Notes: generated from the letters alone by a model not told the origin. 64,000 nucleotides of DNA from Malaya genurostris (GCF_030247185.1 NC_080572.1:120333928-120397927), one strand, 5' to 3'. Shown: positions 1-10,107, counted from the first letter of the stretch. Numbers and translations are program-made.

Positions 1-3000
1 AAAAACGGTTCATTTTTGCCAGCAGCGTTTGAGCGAATGGCTTCAATTGCACTCAGACTATCTGTGAAGAGGAAATAATGGTTTGGAGATAATGTGACGA
101 TTACATTCAAGCTATAATGAACTGCTGCTAACTCTGCTATATAAACAGATGCAGGTTCTTGAAGCTTGAATGAGGCCGAAACATTATTGTTGAACATACC
201 AAACCCTGTCGCTTCTTCCATTCGCGATCCGTCCGTGTAAAACATTTTCTCAGAGTTAATATGCCTGAACTTACTTGAAAATATTTTTGGGATTTCCATA
301 GAGCGTAGGTGGTCCGGGATTCCACGCACTTCGCGCTGCATGGATGTGTCGAAAAATAAAGTTGAGTCAGGTACATTTAGGAGGCTGACACGGATAGGAA
401 TATATCTTGAAGGGTTGATTTCCTGTGACATATGGTTAAAATATACTGTCATGAATTTTGTTTGAGATCGAAGCTCGACTAGTCGTTCGAAATTATTAAT
501 TACCATGGGATTCAGCACATCACATCTTATTAGCAGGCGTGATGAAAGCTCCCAAAATCGATCTTTTAATGGAAGAACTCCCGCCAGAACTTCAAGACTC
601 ATTGTATGTGTCGAATGCATGCAGCCTAAAGCAATTCGCAAACAACGGTACTGAATTCGCTCAAGTTTGATAATATGAGAATTTGCAGCGGAACGAAAAC
701 AAACGCATCCATATTCCATCACTGAAAGTATCGTTGTCTGATACAATTTTATTAGATCTTGCGGATGAGCACCCCACCAAGACCCTGTTATTGTTCGAAG
801 AAAATTTACTCTTTGTTGGCATTTCGTTATCAGATACCTAATGTGTCCTCCCCACGTGCATTTGGAATCAAACCACACCCCGAGGTATTTGAAAGTCAAA
901 ACCTGTTCGATTATTCTTCCCATCATATGAAGCTGAAGTTGCGCGGGATCATGCTTTTTTGAAAAGACGACCAGCTCTGTTTTCTCCGCAGAGAATTCGA
1001 TACCAAGATGAACAGCCCAAACGGACAATTTATCTAAGGTATCTTGCAATGGTTTTTGCAGATCAATAGCTTTGGATCCAGTAACTGAAACCACGCCATC
1101 ATCTGCCAATTGTCTTAGTGTACATGGGGTTACTAGACAGCTGTCAATGTCATTCACGTAAAAATTATAGAGGAGCGGACTGAGGCATGAGCCTTGCGGG
1201 AGACCCATGTAGCTAATTCTGATTGTTGCCAAATCGCCATGTGAAAAATGCATGCGTTTCTCTGACAAAAGGTTGTGCAAATAATTATTTATAACCGCTG
1301 GGAGTCCATGTTGGTGGAGCTTGTCTGAAAGAACATCAATGGAAACTGAATCAAATGCTCCTTTAATGTCTAAAAATACAGATGCCATTTGTTGCTTTTG
1401 AGCGAAGGCAATTTGGATGTCAGACGAAAGTAATGCAAGGCAATCATTCGTCCCTTTATTTCTACGGAAGCCAAACTGAGTATCTGACAACAAACCGTTC
1501 GTCTCGACCCAAGTGTCGAGACGTCGTAGAATAATTTTTTCGAACAATTTTCTGATGCAGGACAACATCGCAATGGGTCTATATGAGTTGTGATTGGAAG
1601 CTGGTTTCCCCGGCTTTTGAATGGCGATAACTTTCACTTGTCTCCAGTCAGGTGGAACAGTATTTTGCTCAAGAAACTTGTTGAACAATTCCAACAAACG
1701 TCTTTTTGCGAGGTCGGGCAGATTCTTCACCAAGTTGAATTTAATTCTGTCCAATCCAGGAGCGTTATTGTTACAAGACATGAGTGCTATGGAAAATTCC
1801 ATCATTGAAAAGGGGCTATCAATGGAATCATCATTTGAAGAAGACTCCCTAACAATGCTATGCGTAGGAACGGAATCTGGACAAACTTTCCTCGCAAAAT
1901 CAAATATCCATCGATTCGAGTACTCCTCACTCTCATTTCCTACGTTACGATTCCTCATTCGTCTGGCCGTATTCCAAAGAGTGCTCATTGAGGTTTCTCT
2001 TGACAAACCTTCCACAAAATGTCTCCAATAGCTGCATTTCTTAACCCGAAGTATGTTCTTGTACTTGGTTTCTAAAACCAAGAATTTTTCAAAATTCTGA
2101 GGAGTTCCTCCTCCTCGTTTTAAAAACGTCTTGAAAGCATTTTGTTTCGCGTGTTTAGCATCTGAGCACTCTTTGTCCCACCAAGGATTTGGAGGTCTTC
2201 TGTTAGACGATGGACCAAGAAATCGTTTGGTTTGGGCTTGTTCTGCGGCCTCCAGAATCGAACAAACGAGGAAGTCATATTCTTCAAGTGGGGGAAGCTC
2301 TTCCATTGAAGTTAAGACACTTGAAATATTACTTTGGTATTTAATCCAGTCAATATTTTTTGTCAAATCATATGGAATATTAACTGAATTAGCAATGCCT
2401 TTGTTACTGCTAATTGAGATGATGATTGGTAAATGATCGCTACCATGTAAATCAGGAAATACTTTCCAGGTGCAATCTAGTCGAATTGAAGTCGAACAAA
2501 GAGATAAATCTAATGCACTTGGACGTGCAGGAGGTCTTGGGATCCGTGTCATGCTACCCATATTTAGTACCGTCATGCTAAAATTGTCGCAAATATTATA
2601 TATTAGAGATGATCTGCTATCATTGTAAACGGAACCCCACATCATTCCGTGCGAATTGAAATCTCCTAAAATCAAACGTGGAGCAGGAAGGGCTTCGACA
2701 ATTTCATTAAGCTGTCGTTGTCCAACTTGAGCTCTTGGAGGAATATATACCGAAGCAATGCAAATGTCCTTTCCTTTAATGTTTATTTGACAAGCAACAA
2801 CTTCTATACTAGAAGTCGAAGGAATGTTTAATCTATAAAAGGAATAACATTTCTTAATTCCTAAAAGCACTCCACCATACGGGGAGTCTCTGTCGAGACG
2901 TATAATGTTAAAGTCATTAAAATTTAAGGCTATGTTTGATGTAAGCCATGTTTCGCACAAAGCAAATACATCACATTTTTGACTATGCAACAAAACTTTA

Positions 3001-3086
3001 AATGAATCAAGTTTTGGCATGATGCTTCGACAATTCCACTGCAGGACAGTGATTGAATCATTTGCGGCGGATGATAAATTATCCAT
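1..3086 (-). CDS. LINE ORF2: endonuclease / reverse transcriptase / RNase H (partial, open at window edge)
   Basis: I read this frame codon by codon from the ATG at 3086 down to base 1 and found no stop, giving at least 1,028 residues; it continues outside the window. Endonuclease signatures come first: QWNCRS near residue 17, CETWL near 44, ILGDFNSHG further on, then SDHLPI. The reverse transcriptase follows, with SYRPIAML, FLDIKGAFDS, GLPQGSCLSPLLY and an active-site box reading LADD instead of YADD or FADD (near residue 660). RNase H begins at about residue 945 with YTDGS, then YIAEL and TDSLSAIEA. The start codon overlaps the end of ORF1 by 8 bases (ATGGATAA), a usual arrangement for reinitiation or frame change. 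The protein nicks target DNA and copies the element RNA in the nucleus. Confidence 0.9.
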   Translation of the reverse strand, partial: MDNLSSAANDSITVLQWNCRSIMPKLDSFKVLLHSQKCDVFALCETWLTSNIALNFNDFNIIRLDRDSPYGGVLLGIKKCYSFYRLNIPSTSSIEVVACQINIKGKDICIASVYIPPRAQVGQRQLNEIVEALPAPRLILGDFNSHGMMWGSVYNDSRSSLIYNICDNFSMTVLNMGSMTRIPRPPARPSALDLSLCSTSIRLDCTWKVFPDLHGSDHLPIIISISSNKGIANSVNIPYDLTKNIDWIKYQSNISSVLTSMEELPPLEEYDFLVCSILEAAEQAQTKRFLGPSSNRRPPNPWWDKECSDAKHAKQNAFKTFLKRGGGTPQNFEKFLVLETKYKNILRVKKCSYWRHFVEGLSRETSMSTLWNTARRMRNRNVGNESEEYSNRWIFDFARKVCPDSVPTHSIVRESSSNDDSIDSPFSMMEFSIALMSCNNNAPGLDRIKFNLVKNLPDLAKRRLLELFNKFLEQNTVPPDWRQVKVIAIQKPGKPASNHNSYRPIAMLSCIRKLFEKIILRRLDTWVETNGLLSDTQFGFRRNKGTNDCLALLSSDIQIAFAQKQQMASVFLDIKGAFDSVSIDVLSDKLHQHGLPAVINNYLHNLLSEKRMHFSHGDLATIRISYMGLPQGSCLSPLLYNFYVNDIDSCLVTPCTLRQLADDGVVSVTGSKAIDLQKPLQDTLDKLSVWAVHLGIEFSAEKTELVVFSKKHDPAQLQLHMMGRIIEQVLTFKYLGVWFDSKCTWGGHIRYLITKCQQRVNFLRTITGSWWGAHPQDLIKLYQTTILSVMEYGCVCFRSAANSHIIKLERIQYRCLRIALGCMHSTHTMSLEVLAGVLPLKDRFWELSSRLLIRCDVLNPMVINNFERLVELRSQTKFMTVYFNHMSQEINPSRYIPIRVSLLNVPDSTLFFDTSMQREVRGIPDHLRSMEIPKIFSSKFRHINSEKMFYTDGSRMEEATGFGMFNNNVSASFKLQEPASVYIAELAAVHYSLNVIVTLSPNHYFLFTDSLSAIEAIRSNAAGKNEPF

Positions 3087-4392
3087 CAAATGATACAAAA
3101 CCTGTAAGAGCTGGCCATTGAGCTGATAACTGTTTCAAAAAAGTTCTAGCTATTGGAAGGAATGCTGTTATGATGGTCTTTAGAGGTTCAGAAATATTGA
3201 ATGCAGCGAAAATCCATTCTACAATTTCCGAAAATTTCAGTAATCCTGTTGGTGAATGTGAAATGGAGCCCACTGGATTATTGTCTTTTCTTGAGCTAGT
3301 TCCTGGATTGGTTTGTGAATTTGACAAACCAGGAGGCACAGTTTTTGGTTTTAAATTTGGCTTTTTAGCTTTAACACGGGGATCTTTTTTTGAAGGTATA
3401 ATTTTAGGTGTCTTTTTTGGTATTTTGTGGTTTGTTAATCTCCTCTTAACAGACCCTTGAGGAGTGACAAACGAGGTATCTTCACTATTTCCGTCAGAGT
3501 CAGATTCCTCTGGCTCCGCAAGATTTGAAAAACCGTTTTCGGTTTCCAAAGGGGAGACATGTATGACCGTTTTGAGCATTTCTGCATATGTGCGCTTAGA
3601 CCGTGCTTTTAAAGAAAGCTTCATTTTGTCTTTACGCAGCTTAAATGCAGCGCACACTGAAAGATCATCATGAGGGCTTTCCCCACAATAAACACATTTT
3701 TCAACATCTTTATCGCAAAGATTATCCTTATGAGGCCCTTGACATTTGATACATTTGGACTTATTACTACAGTAAGTAGCTGTATGTCCGAATTTTTTAC
3801 AGTTCGTGCAATTCATAACATGCGGTACGAAAAGCCGAACAGGAAGACGAATTTTATCGATATAGACATGGCTAGGCAATGCAGATCCGGCAAATGTTAC
3901 GCGAAACGAATCTGAGGGACGATAAGACTTTTTTCCATCGACAATAGATGCTGAGTACAATTGTTTGCACTCGAGTATCTTAACTCCCTCAAGCATGGAG
4001 TTTTTAAAACGGCCAACTCCATTTTTAAGTAAATCATCTGCTGTCAGACTTGCTTCAGTCACAACACCGTCAATTTCTACCTCCTTCGATGGAATGTAAA
4101 CTCGATATTCAATAGCAAATAATTTACAGGTTACAATATCGTTTGCCTGTTTCAAGTCGTTAACTACAACTCGAATTTTATCTCTATTAACCTTACAGAT
4201 TTCTTTAACTTCAGAGAAATGTGATGTCAAATCCTTTGTAATTTGCATCAAGTTTAAAATCTTTTCTTTTTTTCGAAGATAGACTATCCATGGCCCAGTG
4301 GTACCCTGTGGATAATGTTTAGCCCTCGGAGTATTTAAACTTTTACTAGTATCCGGAATCGGATTCGGATGATCTTCCATGAGATCATCCAT
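3079..4392 (-). CDS. LINE ORF1: gag-like nucleic-acid-binding protein with zinc knuckles
   Basis: This 437-residue protein is read from the ATG at 4392 (MDDLMEDHPNP). The frame stays open upstream to 4698, but that extension is low-complexity 5' UTR sequence, so the internal ATG is preferred. An N-terminal region rich in Lys and Glu is followed by a conserved block (VEIDGVVTEASLT; SFRVTFAGSALP) and then clustered Cys/His motifs: CTNCKKFGHTATYC, CIKCQGPHKDNLC and CVYCGESPHDDLSVC. The C-terminal third is basic and proline-rich (KKTPKIIPSKKDPRVKAKK). ORF1 proteins of this kind coat the element RNA and take it into the nucleus. It ends with GGATAA, overlapping the ORF2 start. No disabling mutation is visible. 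Confidence 0.88.
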   Translation of the reverse strand: MDDLMEDHPNPIPDTSKSLNTPRAKHYPQGTTGPWIVYLRKKEKILNLMQITKDLTSHFSEVKEICKVNRDKIRVVVNDLKQANDIVTCKLFAIEYRVYIPSKEVEIDGVVTEASLTADDLLKNGVGRFKNSMLEGVKILECKQLYSASIVDGKKSYRPSDSFRVTFAGSALPSHVYIDKIRLPVRLFVPHVMNCTNCKKFGHTATYCSNKSKCIKCQGPHKDNLCDKDVEKCVYCGESPHDDLSVCAAFKLRKDKMKLSLKARSKRTYAEMLKTVIHVSPLETENGFSNLAEPEESDSDGNSEDTSFVTPQGSVKRRLTNHKIPKKTPKIIPSKKDPRVKAKKPNLKPKTVPPGLSNSQTNPGTSSRKDNNPVGSISHSPTGLLKFSEIVEWIFAAFNISEPLKTIITAFLPIARTFLKQLSAQWPALTGFVSFDG

Positions 4393-5081
4393 TACATTAA
4401 ATTTTTTTTGTAAATTAATAATACCAAAATAAAAACTTATGTTTAGTAAAATTTCAGATATAAGAAATAAAAAATAAATTAAATTAAATCTACCTTGTAG
4501 CTGATGTCTCTGTTCCTTTATCGTGAAGAACGACGTGAAGCTCTTCCAACGATTTCCAATTGGCAGTCTTTTGCTGTTTCCAATTGGCAGTCTTCTGTCG
4601 TTTACTGCTATCTCAGTTGCTCTGACGTCGTTGTGAACACCACTGCACTTGCTGTACCTGACCCCAGGTACAGTGCTTTTGCTCTTGGTGGCGATCAAAT
4701 GCGATGCTTGCAGTGTAGCACCTCGCGATATATGCCGTCTCTTTTGATCCTACGCAGCGTACAAATTCTGGTACCTGGTAGATCAGCACTGGGTTGCTTT
4801 AGCACCTCTGTGCCTTTGCACCCCTTCGTCTTCGCACCTTTATGCGATGGCACCTCTGTGACTCGTCACTTCTATGCTCTCGCACCTCTGTGTCTCTACA
4901 CCTCTGTGCGTATGAACGGGATGGCCTTCGTTGCTAGCTTTCCAGTCGGGAAACGCCCCGAATATTGCGTTTGCTATGGGCAGTTTAACTACCTGAAGCT
5001 TAGAATTGTCTCGGTAGCAGCCGTTAACTCACGAGCCAGTACAATCGAAACACAACCTCTTCGCTTGAATGGTTTTTACTG
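4393..5081 (-). promoter_or_regulatory. 5' UTR / internal promoter region of the I-type LINE
   Basis: No credible protein lies here. LINEs of this type carry an internal promoter in the 5' UTR, so this stretch should contain it; that is inference from the family. It is GC-richer than its surroundings. Between about 4795 and 4915 there is an irregular array of an 8-11 bp motif (GCACCTCTGTG on the plus strand, seven or so copies). At 4552-4597 an approximately 24-bp unit containing TTCCAATTGGCAGTCTT is directly duplicated. Confidence 0.55.
4795..4915. repeat. Short irregular repeat array GCACCTCTGTG in LINE 5' UTR
   Basis: Variants of GCACCTCTGTG occur at intervals of roughly 12-25 bases: GCACCTCTGTG, GCACCCCTTCG, GCACCTTTATG, GCACCTCTGTG, GCACCTCTGTG, ACACCTCTGTG. 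They are clustered only in this part of the element. They could be repeated protein-binding sites of the LINE promoter, which is inference. Confidence 0.6.
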
Positions 5082-5349
5082 AATGAATGTACTGATAAGT
5101 TGAAGATGTAACGTAAAATAGTCGTGTACTAAGTACTCCCCTGAACAAAAAGAATCTTGTAAACCTGCCCATCCGTACTGAAGTACTAAAGTAATGCAAT
5201 GACAAACAAAGAACTAAATCTGTCTTCTAAATGTCTTAGAAATGATTCAAATTTTGGGATATTTTACGTCCTTCGAGGAAGAAACTTTACGAAATATTCA
5301 GTAGATATTGTCTACTGCAGTGATTACTTTGCAGGATTTACGAATTCAA
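5082..5349. other. Unassigned spacer between LINE 5' end and Helitron-like element
   Basis: AT-rich sequence with no ORF, tRNA or inverted repeat that I can support. It is presumably the target region into which both neighbouring elements inserted. Confidence 0.4.
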
Positions 5350-6177
5350 TCTATATATCTATATATATATATAAATGCAGAGATCATTCTTTGTAATCGC
5401 ATCACGTAAGAACGGATGGACGGATTGAGATGATTTTTTTTTGTTTGATCAGTTTTTACCCCCACCGGGTTCGTACATCAAAAAAATTAGGAAAACTTAC
5501 CGAAAAAGTGGGAAAAACCAATAAAGTTATTTTGTATGGACAATGGAATTTTCCACTGAAAAAGTCGCCAATGATTGCTAGATCTACGATTGATGTTTGG
5601 CGCGCAACGAGTTGCATAAGTGCTTGGTCGTCGAAGAAAAGAATACTAGATTGTTGGAAAATTGTTTGGCGCACAACGAGTAGAAGGAACTGCTTCAAAG
5701 TTTATTCTGTTTGCTCGGGTAAAGATTCAAGTATGAGTAATTCCTTAAAATGTTCAGAATGGTTTGTATGCTTTGTATGTATATGTCGAGTTTATCAATA
5801 CAAAATTCTGGTTAAGGAGCTTTTTTATCCATTACCGAAAGCAAGAATCACATCTGGAAAAGAAAACGTGGCACCTTATATTCATTATGTCAAAGCCATT
5901 AGAGAAAAGATTCTTTATTGACTCAAACGATGCGATGACAATCTGTGCATTTGCTCAATTTTTTATTAACAGAAGTATTCCACATTTTCACATTAATTTT
6001 TGGTGATATTGCTTTTTTGAGCTAAACCGAATGTGTGTCGAATTCCGTTGATTGTAGGATAAGTAATCAGAAAAATAATAAACGTTAACTACTTAGTCGT
6101 TTGACAATTCTGCTGTCCTAAAACATAAATTCGAACAAATAATTTTTGGGAGAGATGAAGTTCGACGGGTCAGCTAG
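5350..6177 (+). mobile_element. Helitron-like non-autonomous element
   Basis: The left end starts TCTATATATC after an A, and the right end reads GGGTCAGCTAG followed by T, so the element sits between A and T with a CTAG-T 3' end as Helitrons do. The 5' region (GAACGGATGGACGGATTGAG, then TTTGATCAGTTTTTACCC) matches the layout of the 5' regions of many insect Helitrons. There is no Rep/helicase gene; the short open frames at 5430-6006 look fortuitous. Inside, a segment with GTTTGGCGCGCAACGAGT near 5597 recurs as GTTTGGCGCACAACGAGT near 5666. I could not identify a convincing subterminal hairpin, which lowers confidence. Confidence 0.55.
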
Positions 6178-7975
6178 TTGAAATTTATAATACAAGTATT
6201 GTTTTTCCACTGTACTGGTTAGTTGAAAACACTGAATCGCATCAAAACTAAATAAAATCTTTTCCATTTGAATTTGTTTTCAAAATTGAGAGAGAATACC
6301 TGACTGAACTTTTCAGAGTAAGTAATGATTCTCGGAATATAAACTTTATAAATGTTAGTTGACTTCATCAATAATTAACTAAGAGCGAGAAACAACCGGA
6401 GTGGAGAAAAATCATCATTTTAAACAAAAAATTGAGACAATTGTTTGTCAGCATAAATTTTTAAAAATTGTATTCAGTCTCACAAGCAAGATTTTGAATG
6501 TTTGGACCCCGACCTTGAAAGATTTATAGTGCTAAAAATATCATAGCTCAAGCCATGCATTGGTTATGAACGCAAAGAATCAGTTGTAAAATCTGTTGAA
6601 GCAGAATGGTTCCATAGTTGTTGTTAGAAATGTAATACCTGAAGTATGCATTATGTATCTCAAAACGCGTATTTCAAATTTGTTTGTGAACACGTTAACC
6701 ACGAATTCCACTATGAGTCTTCAAATCGTTGAATGAATTGAGAAGAATTCAACCTATTGTTTCTCTAGTGTGTAAATTTGTTTACAAACATTGTGATCTC
6801 TCGACCTCAGCTGTCATTAAAGCTCAAAACGTTTGAGTTGATCAATCAATTGTTAACATAACAGTGTCACAGGGATGTAAATTCCTGATTTACAGGGAAT
6901 AATTATGCCGCACTCTGCTTGCAACACACAAACATTTCGCAACACGTGACACAGCTATCGGTGCCATCATCTGTTTATGTTACCGTTGTAGTCACATTTT
7001 GTAGGCTGCGTCTCCCCGAAGGCTCTACAACGACAACCTCCATCTATGTGGCGTGGTGCCTGGAAGAAAACGTTATTAATATAATATTTTATGATGACAA
7101 TGCAGAGCGAATAGTAAACACAAACGGTACTGGAATACAGTAGAGCAAAAAACATGGACCAGCACTTTTTGTTCTCCACGAGAAACGGAAAAATGCTACC
7201 GGTTTGGGTCTTGACTGGTGGGATTCGACTCGAACAGCTAGCTGATGAGTTGGGGGTATAGCCAACACCGGAACGGAAGCAAGAAAGCATCGTGATACGC
7301 TCCGTGGACATAATCTCGAGCTCTCCCGGTTACGAATTGCTTTCTCCACACCCACATTGGTGGCAGATCAGGTCGAGTGACGAGGGGTGCAAACTGTTTT
7401 GTGAATCGGGATTTTTTTCGGTTTGTCTCGTGCTGTTGGTAGCGGAAAACCTACGGAAGGAGAACACGAAGTCCAATGAAATGTTGTGTCATCTGAAGGG
7501 AATAATGTGATTAATGACCCGTCGTGCGATCGATAAGCCCGTAAAAACGTTCCGGATATAGGATGTTTGTCTGTAAAATTACTTGTTTCTCATTTCTCCC
7601 ATGCTCGGACCGAATGTTCGATGGCTGATAGTTGAGGGGACTGGTGCTTATTCCGATGCAGTATGTGGTTTCGATACATAAGAACAAGTTTCACTGGATT
7701 GCAGAATGGAACAAAACAGCCTTACTTTGAATAAAGCAAATACAGAACCCAGCAAACATTCTAAGTTTTTAAATTGACCCACTTCCGGTGACGCTTTTAG
7801 GTATCAAAGCTTGAGGTAATTATGTTTCTTAATTCAGTTAGTTAAAATTTGAAACTACCAAACAATATTAGTTTTTCTAACCTTCATTATTCTAATTGAA
7901 CTTATCATGCTGGAAGTCAACCCCGGACACATAAACACTCATTGAGTAAAAATAGGCACCTAGCAACAATCGGTG
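6178..7975. other. Unassigned intergenic sequence
   Basis: No gene or repeat terminus recognised. The part 6960-7500 is noticeably GC-richer than its flanks and has short open frames on both strands, but none shows a domain or motif I know. It may be a decayed insertion. Confidence 0.35.
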
Positions 7976-8063
7976 TTGAACAGTCGTTCGCACCGCACGC
8001 GTATAGCTCTTGGCTTCTGGAAAATTTTTCCTGGCTACCTAGAGTTTCATTGATTCAAGGCTT

Positions 8064-8314
8064 CAGTCTTTTTCAAGGCTACCTGAATCACTAACAGTCT
8101 TTTTAAAGACTAACCATTAGTCAGCCTTTCTCAAGGCTATTCAAAGAGTGATATTCTAATAAAATCAGTCCTTTTCAAGACTAAGAAATTAATCAGCCTT
8201 TTTTAAGGCTAGCTAATCAAAGAACTATTCTTCGAACTAATCAGTCTTTATTAAGACTACCACAAAATCAGTCTTTATCAAGACTCTTCCAAACTAGGAG
8301 TCTAATCGAAGACT
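8064..8314 (+). repeat. Array of about eight short stem-loops (AGTCTT...AAGACT / AGCCTT...AAGGCT)
   Basis: Eight short inverted repeats follow one another every 16-46 bases just upstream of the LINE start codon. The clearest are AGTCTTTTTAAAGACT near 8096, AGCCTTTCTCAAGGCT near 8123, AGCCTTTTTTAAGGCT near 8195, AGTCTTTATTAAGACT near 8242, AGTCTTTATCAAGACT near 8270 and AGTCTAATCGAAGACT near 8299. Stems are 5-7 bp and loops 2-6 nt. The stem sequence alternates between two forms (AGTCTT and AGCCTT), with paired changes preserving the fold. This is 5' UTR, so the array would be in the element RNA. Confidence 0.85.
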
Positions 8315-8359
8315 AATTTAGCCTAGTTAATTTATTTTCAAATTTCATTCATTTCAAAA

Positions 8360-9544
8360 ATGCCTGCGTCCAACCGGAAAGGCAACAAGCCTAAGGCTAA
8401 AAGTAATTCAATACGGAATAAATCACAATCCGTTATTCAACATTTTTCTAATAACATTCACGATCTTATAGAATCTAAATGTAAAAATAAAAGACAAGAC
8501 GGATTTCCCTTCCGTTGATCCTATGCCGTCTAACAATATTTACGAGATTCTTCCTGAATCCGATTGTAGCGACATAGAAGAAAATTCTTCAAAAATTCCC
8601 AAAATGGACGCTTGTCGTTCTGGGAAGAAACAACAATCTATACCACCAGTGACGGTGATGATTTTCGACTTCAAAGCATTCCGGATTGAGCTTCTACTTT
8701 TCTCCCGGAAGTAAAAGTCTCACTTCAAATCGGACGAAGAGGAGAATGTCGAGTCTTGGTTGATGGATTGGAAGATTACGAACGTCTTATCCGATATTTG
8801 TTCCAGAAACTTCATAAATATGATTCATATGATATAAAATCAGACAAACCCTTCAAGGCTGTCTTGAAAGGCTTATCAAATGATCAAAGTACCGATGAAA
8901 TCAAAAATGAACTAAAAGAATTGTTTGGTTTTGCCCTTCTCAAGTAATACCAAAAATTGTCATATGGATATACGGTGTTTGAATTGTGGTAAATCGCATT
9001 CGAATGACGTTTCTCCAATGAATGAAACCACTGCTAAATTTTCATGTTCATATTGCGATGGAAATCATAAATCCAATTATTTGAAATGTCCTGTCAGACA
9101 AAAAATTTAAACGCTCGTTCGCTTAGACAACAAATCAAATCAACGACTTTAAATTTACAGAACATACCTGAAAATCAAGAAACCGTTACAAATGCCACGC
9201 CTAATTCTTCTAAGGCACTTATTTCTTCGAATTTAAAACAAAAAACAGGTACGCCTTCCAATTCGCCTTCTAACGAAAACAATTTATTGACAGGTAGATC
9301 GACCTCGTCATCATCTTCTACTAATGACAGTTACGCTTTGGTAACAGGCAGAAAACTACCACTTAATTCTTCTAATGTAAATAATCAAAACACAGGAGCG
9401 CCTTGCAGTTCATCTTCTAACGAAAACAATTTATTAATATGTAGATCGGCCAAATCATATTTTTCTAATGGCAGTCTACCTACCAATATTCCTTCAATGA
9501 CATTCGCTTCTTTAAATGAAGTCGATTTAGTCTATATAACTTAA
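8360..9544 (+). pseudogene. Jockey-type ORF1 (gag-like), multiply frameshifted
   Basis: Reading begins at ATG 8360 (MPASNRKGNKPKAKS) and stops at 8519. The frame resumes at 8523 (MPSNNIYEILPESDC), again at about 8735-8945 (LVDGLEDYERLIRY, PFKAVLKGLSND) and at 8943-9110 with the zinc-knuckle region (IRCLNCGKSHS, CSYCDGNHKSNYLKC). It then continues to 9544 as a Ser/Asn/Thr-rich tail. At least four frame changes are needed, so it is dead. The phrase PFKAVLKGLSND and the CX2C...CX2C knuckles are characteristic of Jockey/Juan-type ORF1 proteins of mosquitoes. The tail has two imperfect repeats, each ending in SSNENNLL. Confidence 0.75.
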
Positions 9545-9584
9545 AATAAAATGATCTACTTACAAGATCAATTCGGTTGAAGAA

Positions 9585-10107
9585 TGTTCGTCGACGACAA
9601 TATCAACGCTATCGATACACTGCTATGAAAAATATAGTTAAGGATTTACAAAAAGAAATTAAACATAGATTTACTCTTTTGTGAAATGAAAATTTCGCTA
9701 AATAAGTTGAACAAATTAAACTCACTTTCAAGGATCACATTGAAGGAATCCAGGCAAAGTGTAATAAATATATTAAATGTTTATATCCTCTTATAAACAG
9801 AAATTCTAAGCTCTGTCTAAAAACAAATTTTCAGACCAGCCATGTTTTATGCAGTACCAATTTGGTCAAGTTGTTGTTCCACCAGGAAGAAAACGCTTCA
9901 AAGGATTCAGAATAAAATTCTAAAAATGCTTTTGAAGCATCCTCCCTGGTTTAGTACAAATGAGTTACACAGACTCACAAATATAGAACCATTGGATGTA
10001 ATGTCACATAATATTATAAGCAAATTCCGACAAAAATCGATGAAATCTTCTTCTGTATTAGTTAGTAAGTTAGTATATAAGTTCCTTTTCCTCATTACAC
10101 AATACAA
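9585..10107 (+). pseudogene. Jockey-type ORF2 remnants (linker before RT fused to C-terminal region)
   Basis: About 9590-9720 encodes a basic segment (YTAMKNIVKDLQKEIK) with in-frame stops, of the type found between endonuclease and RT. From about 9722 the sequence jumps to the region after the RT (TFKDHIEGIQAKCNKYI). After a frame change, the frame at 9842 gives AVPIWSSCCSTRKKTLQ and NKILKMLLKHPPW, typical of Jockey ORF2 C-termini. No RT catalytic motif remains. The element could only have been copied by machinery from intact relatives. Confidence 0.7.

Larger units (their letters stand above)
1..5081 (-). mobile_element. I-superfamily non-LTR retrotransposon, 5' part, apparently intact
   Basis: The minus strand carries a 5' UTR, a complete ORF1 with zinc knuckles, and an overlapping ORF2 with AP-endonuclease, reverse transcriptase and the beginning of RNase H, all without a stop or frameshift. 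The order, the RNase H domain and the ORF1 type fit the I superfamily of insect LINEs (I/Loner-like); the exact clade is inferred. I place the 5' end at 5081, where the minus strand reads CAGTAAAAACC followed by GAAGAGG, resembling the start of I-type elements. The 3' end lies outside the window, so target-site duplications cannot be tested. Copies like this move by target-primed reverse transcription. Confidence 0.85.

Noticed and set aside
1621..2436. Plus-strand frames of 136 and 101 codons, and others at 1590-3915
   Set aside because: Antisense shadows of the intact LINE ORF1 and ORF2.
4392..4698. Upstream extension of LINE ORF1
   Set aside because: Low-complexity duplicated sequence (RLPIGN twice) and a hydrophobic AT-rich stretch; the ATG at 4392 fits the family better.
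4504..5082. 192-codon plus-strand frame
   Set aside because: It is antisense to the 5' UTR of the intact LINE, and its repeated residues come from the GCACCTCTGTG array.
5430..6006. 163- and 80-codon frames inside the Helitron-like element
   Set aside because: No Rep, helicase or other motif; composition like surrounding non-coding DNA.
8064..8314. Rho-independent terminators
   Set aside because: Stem-loops are too short, lack the context of bacterial genes and lie in a LINE 5' UTR.
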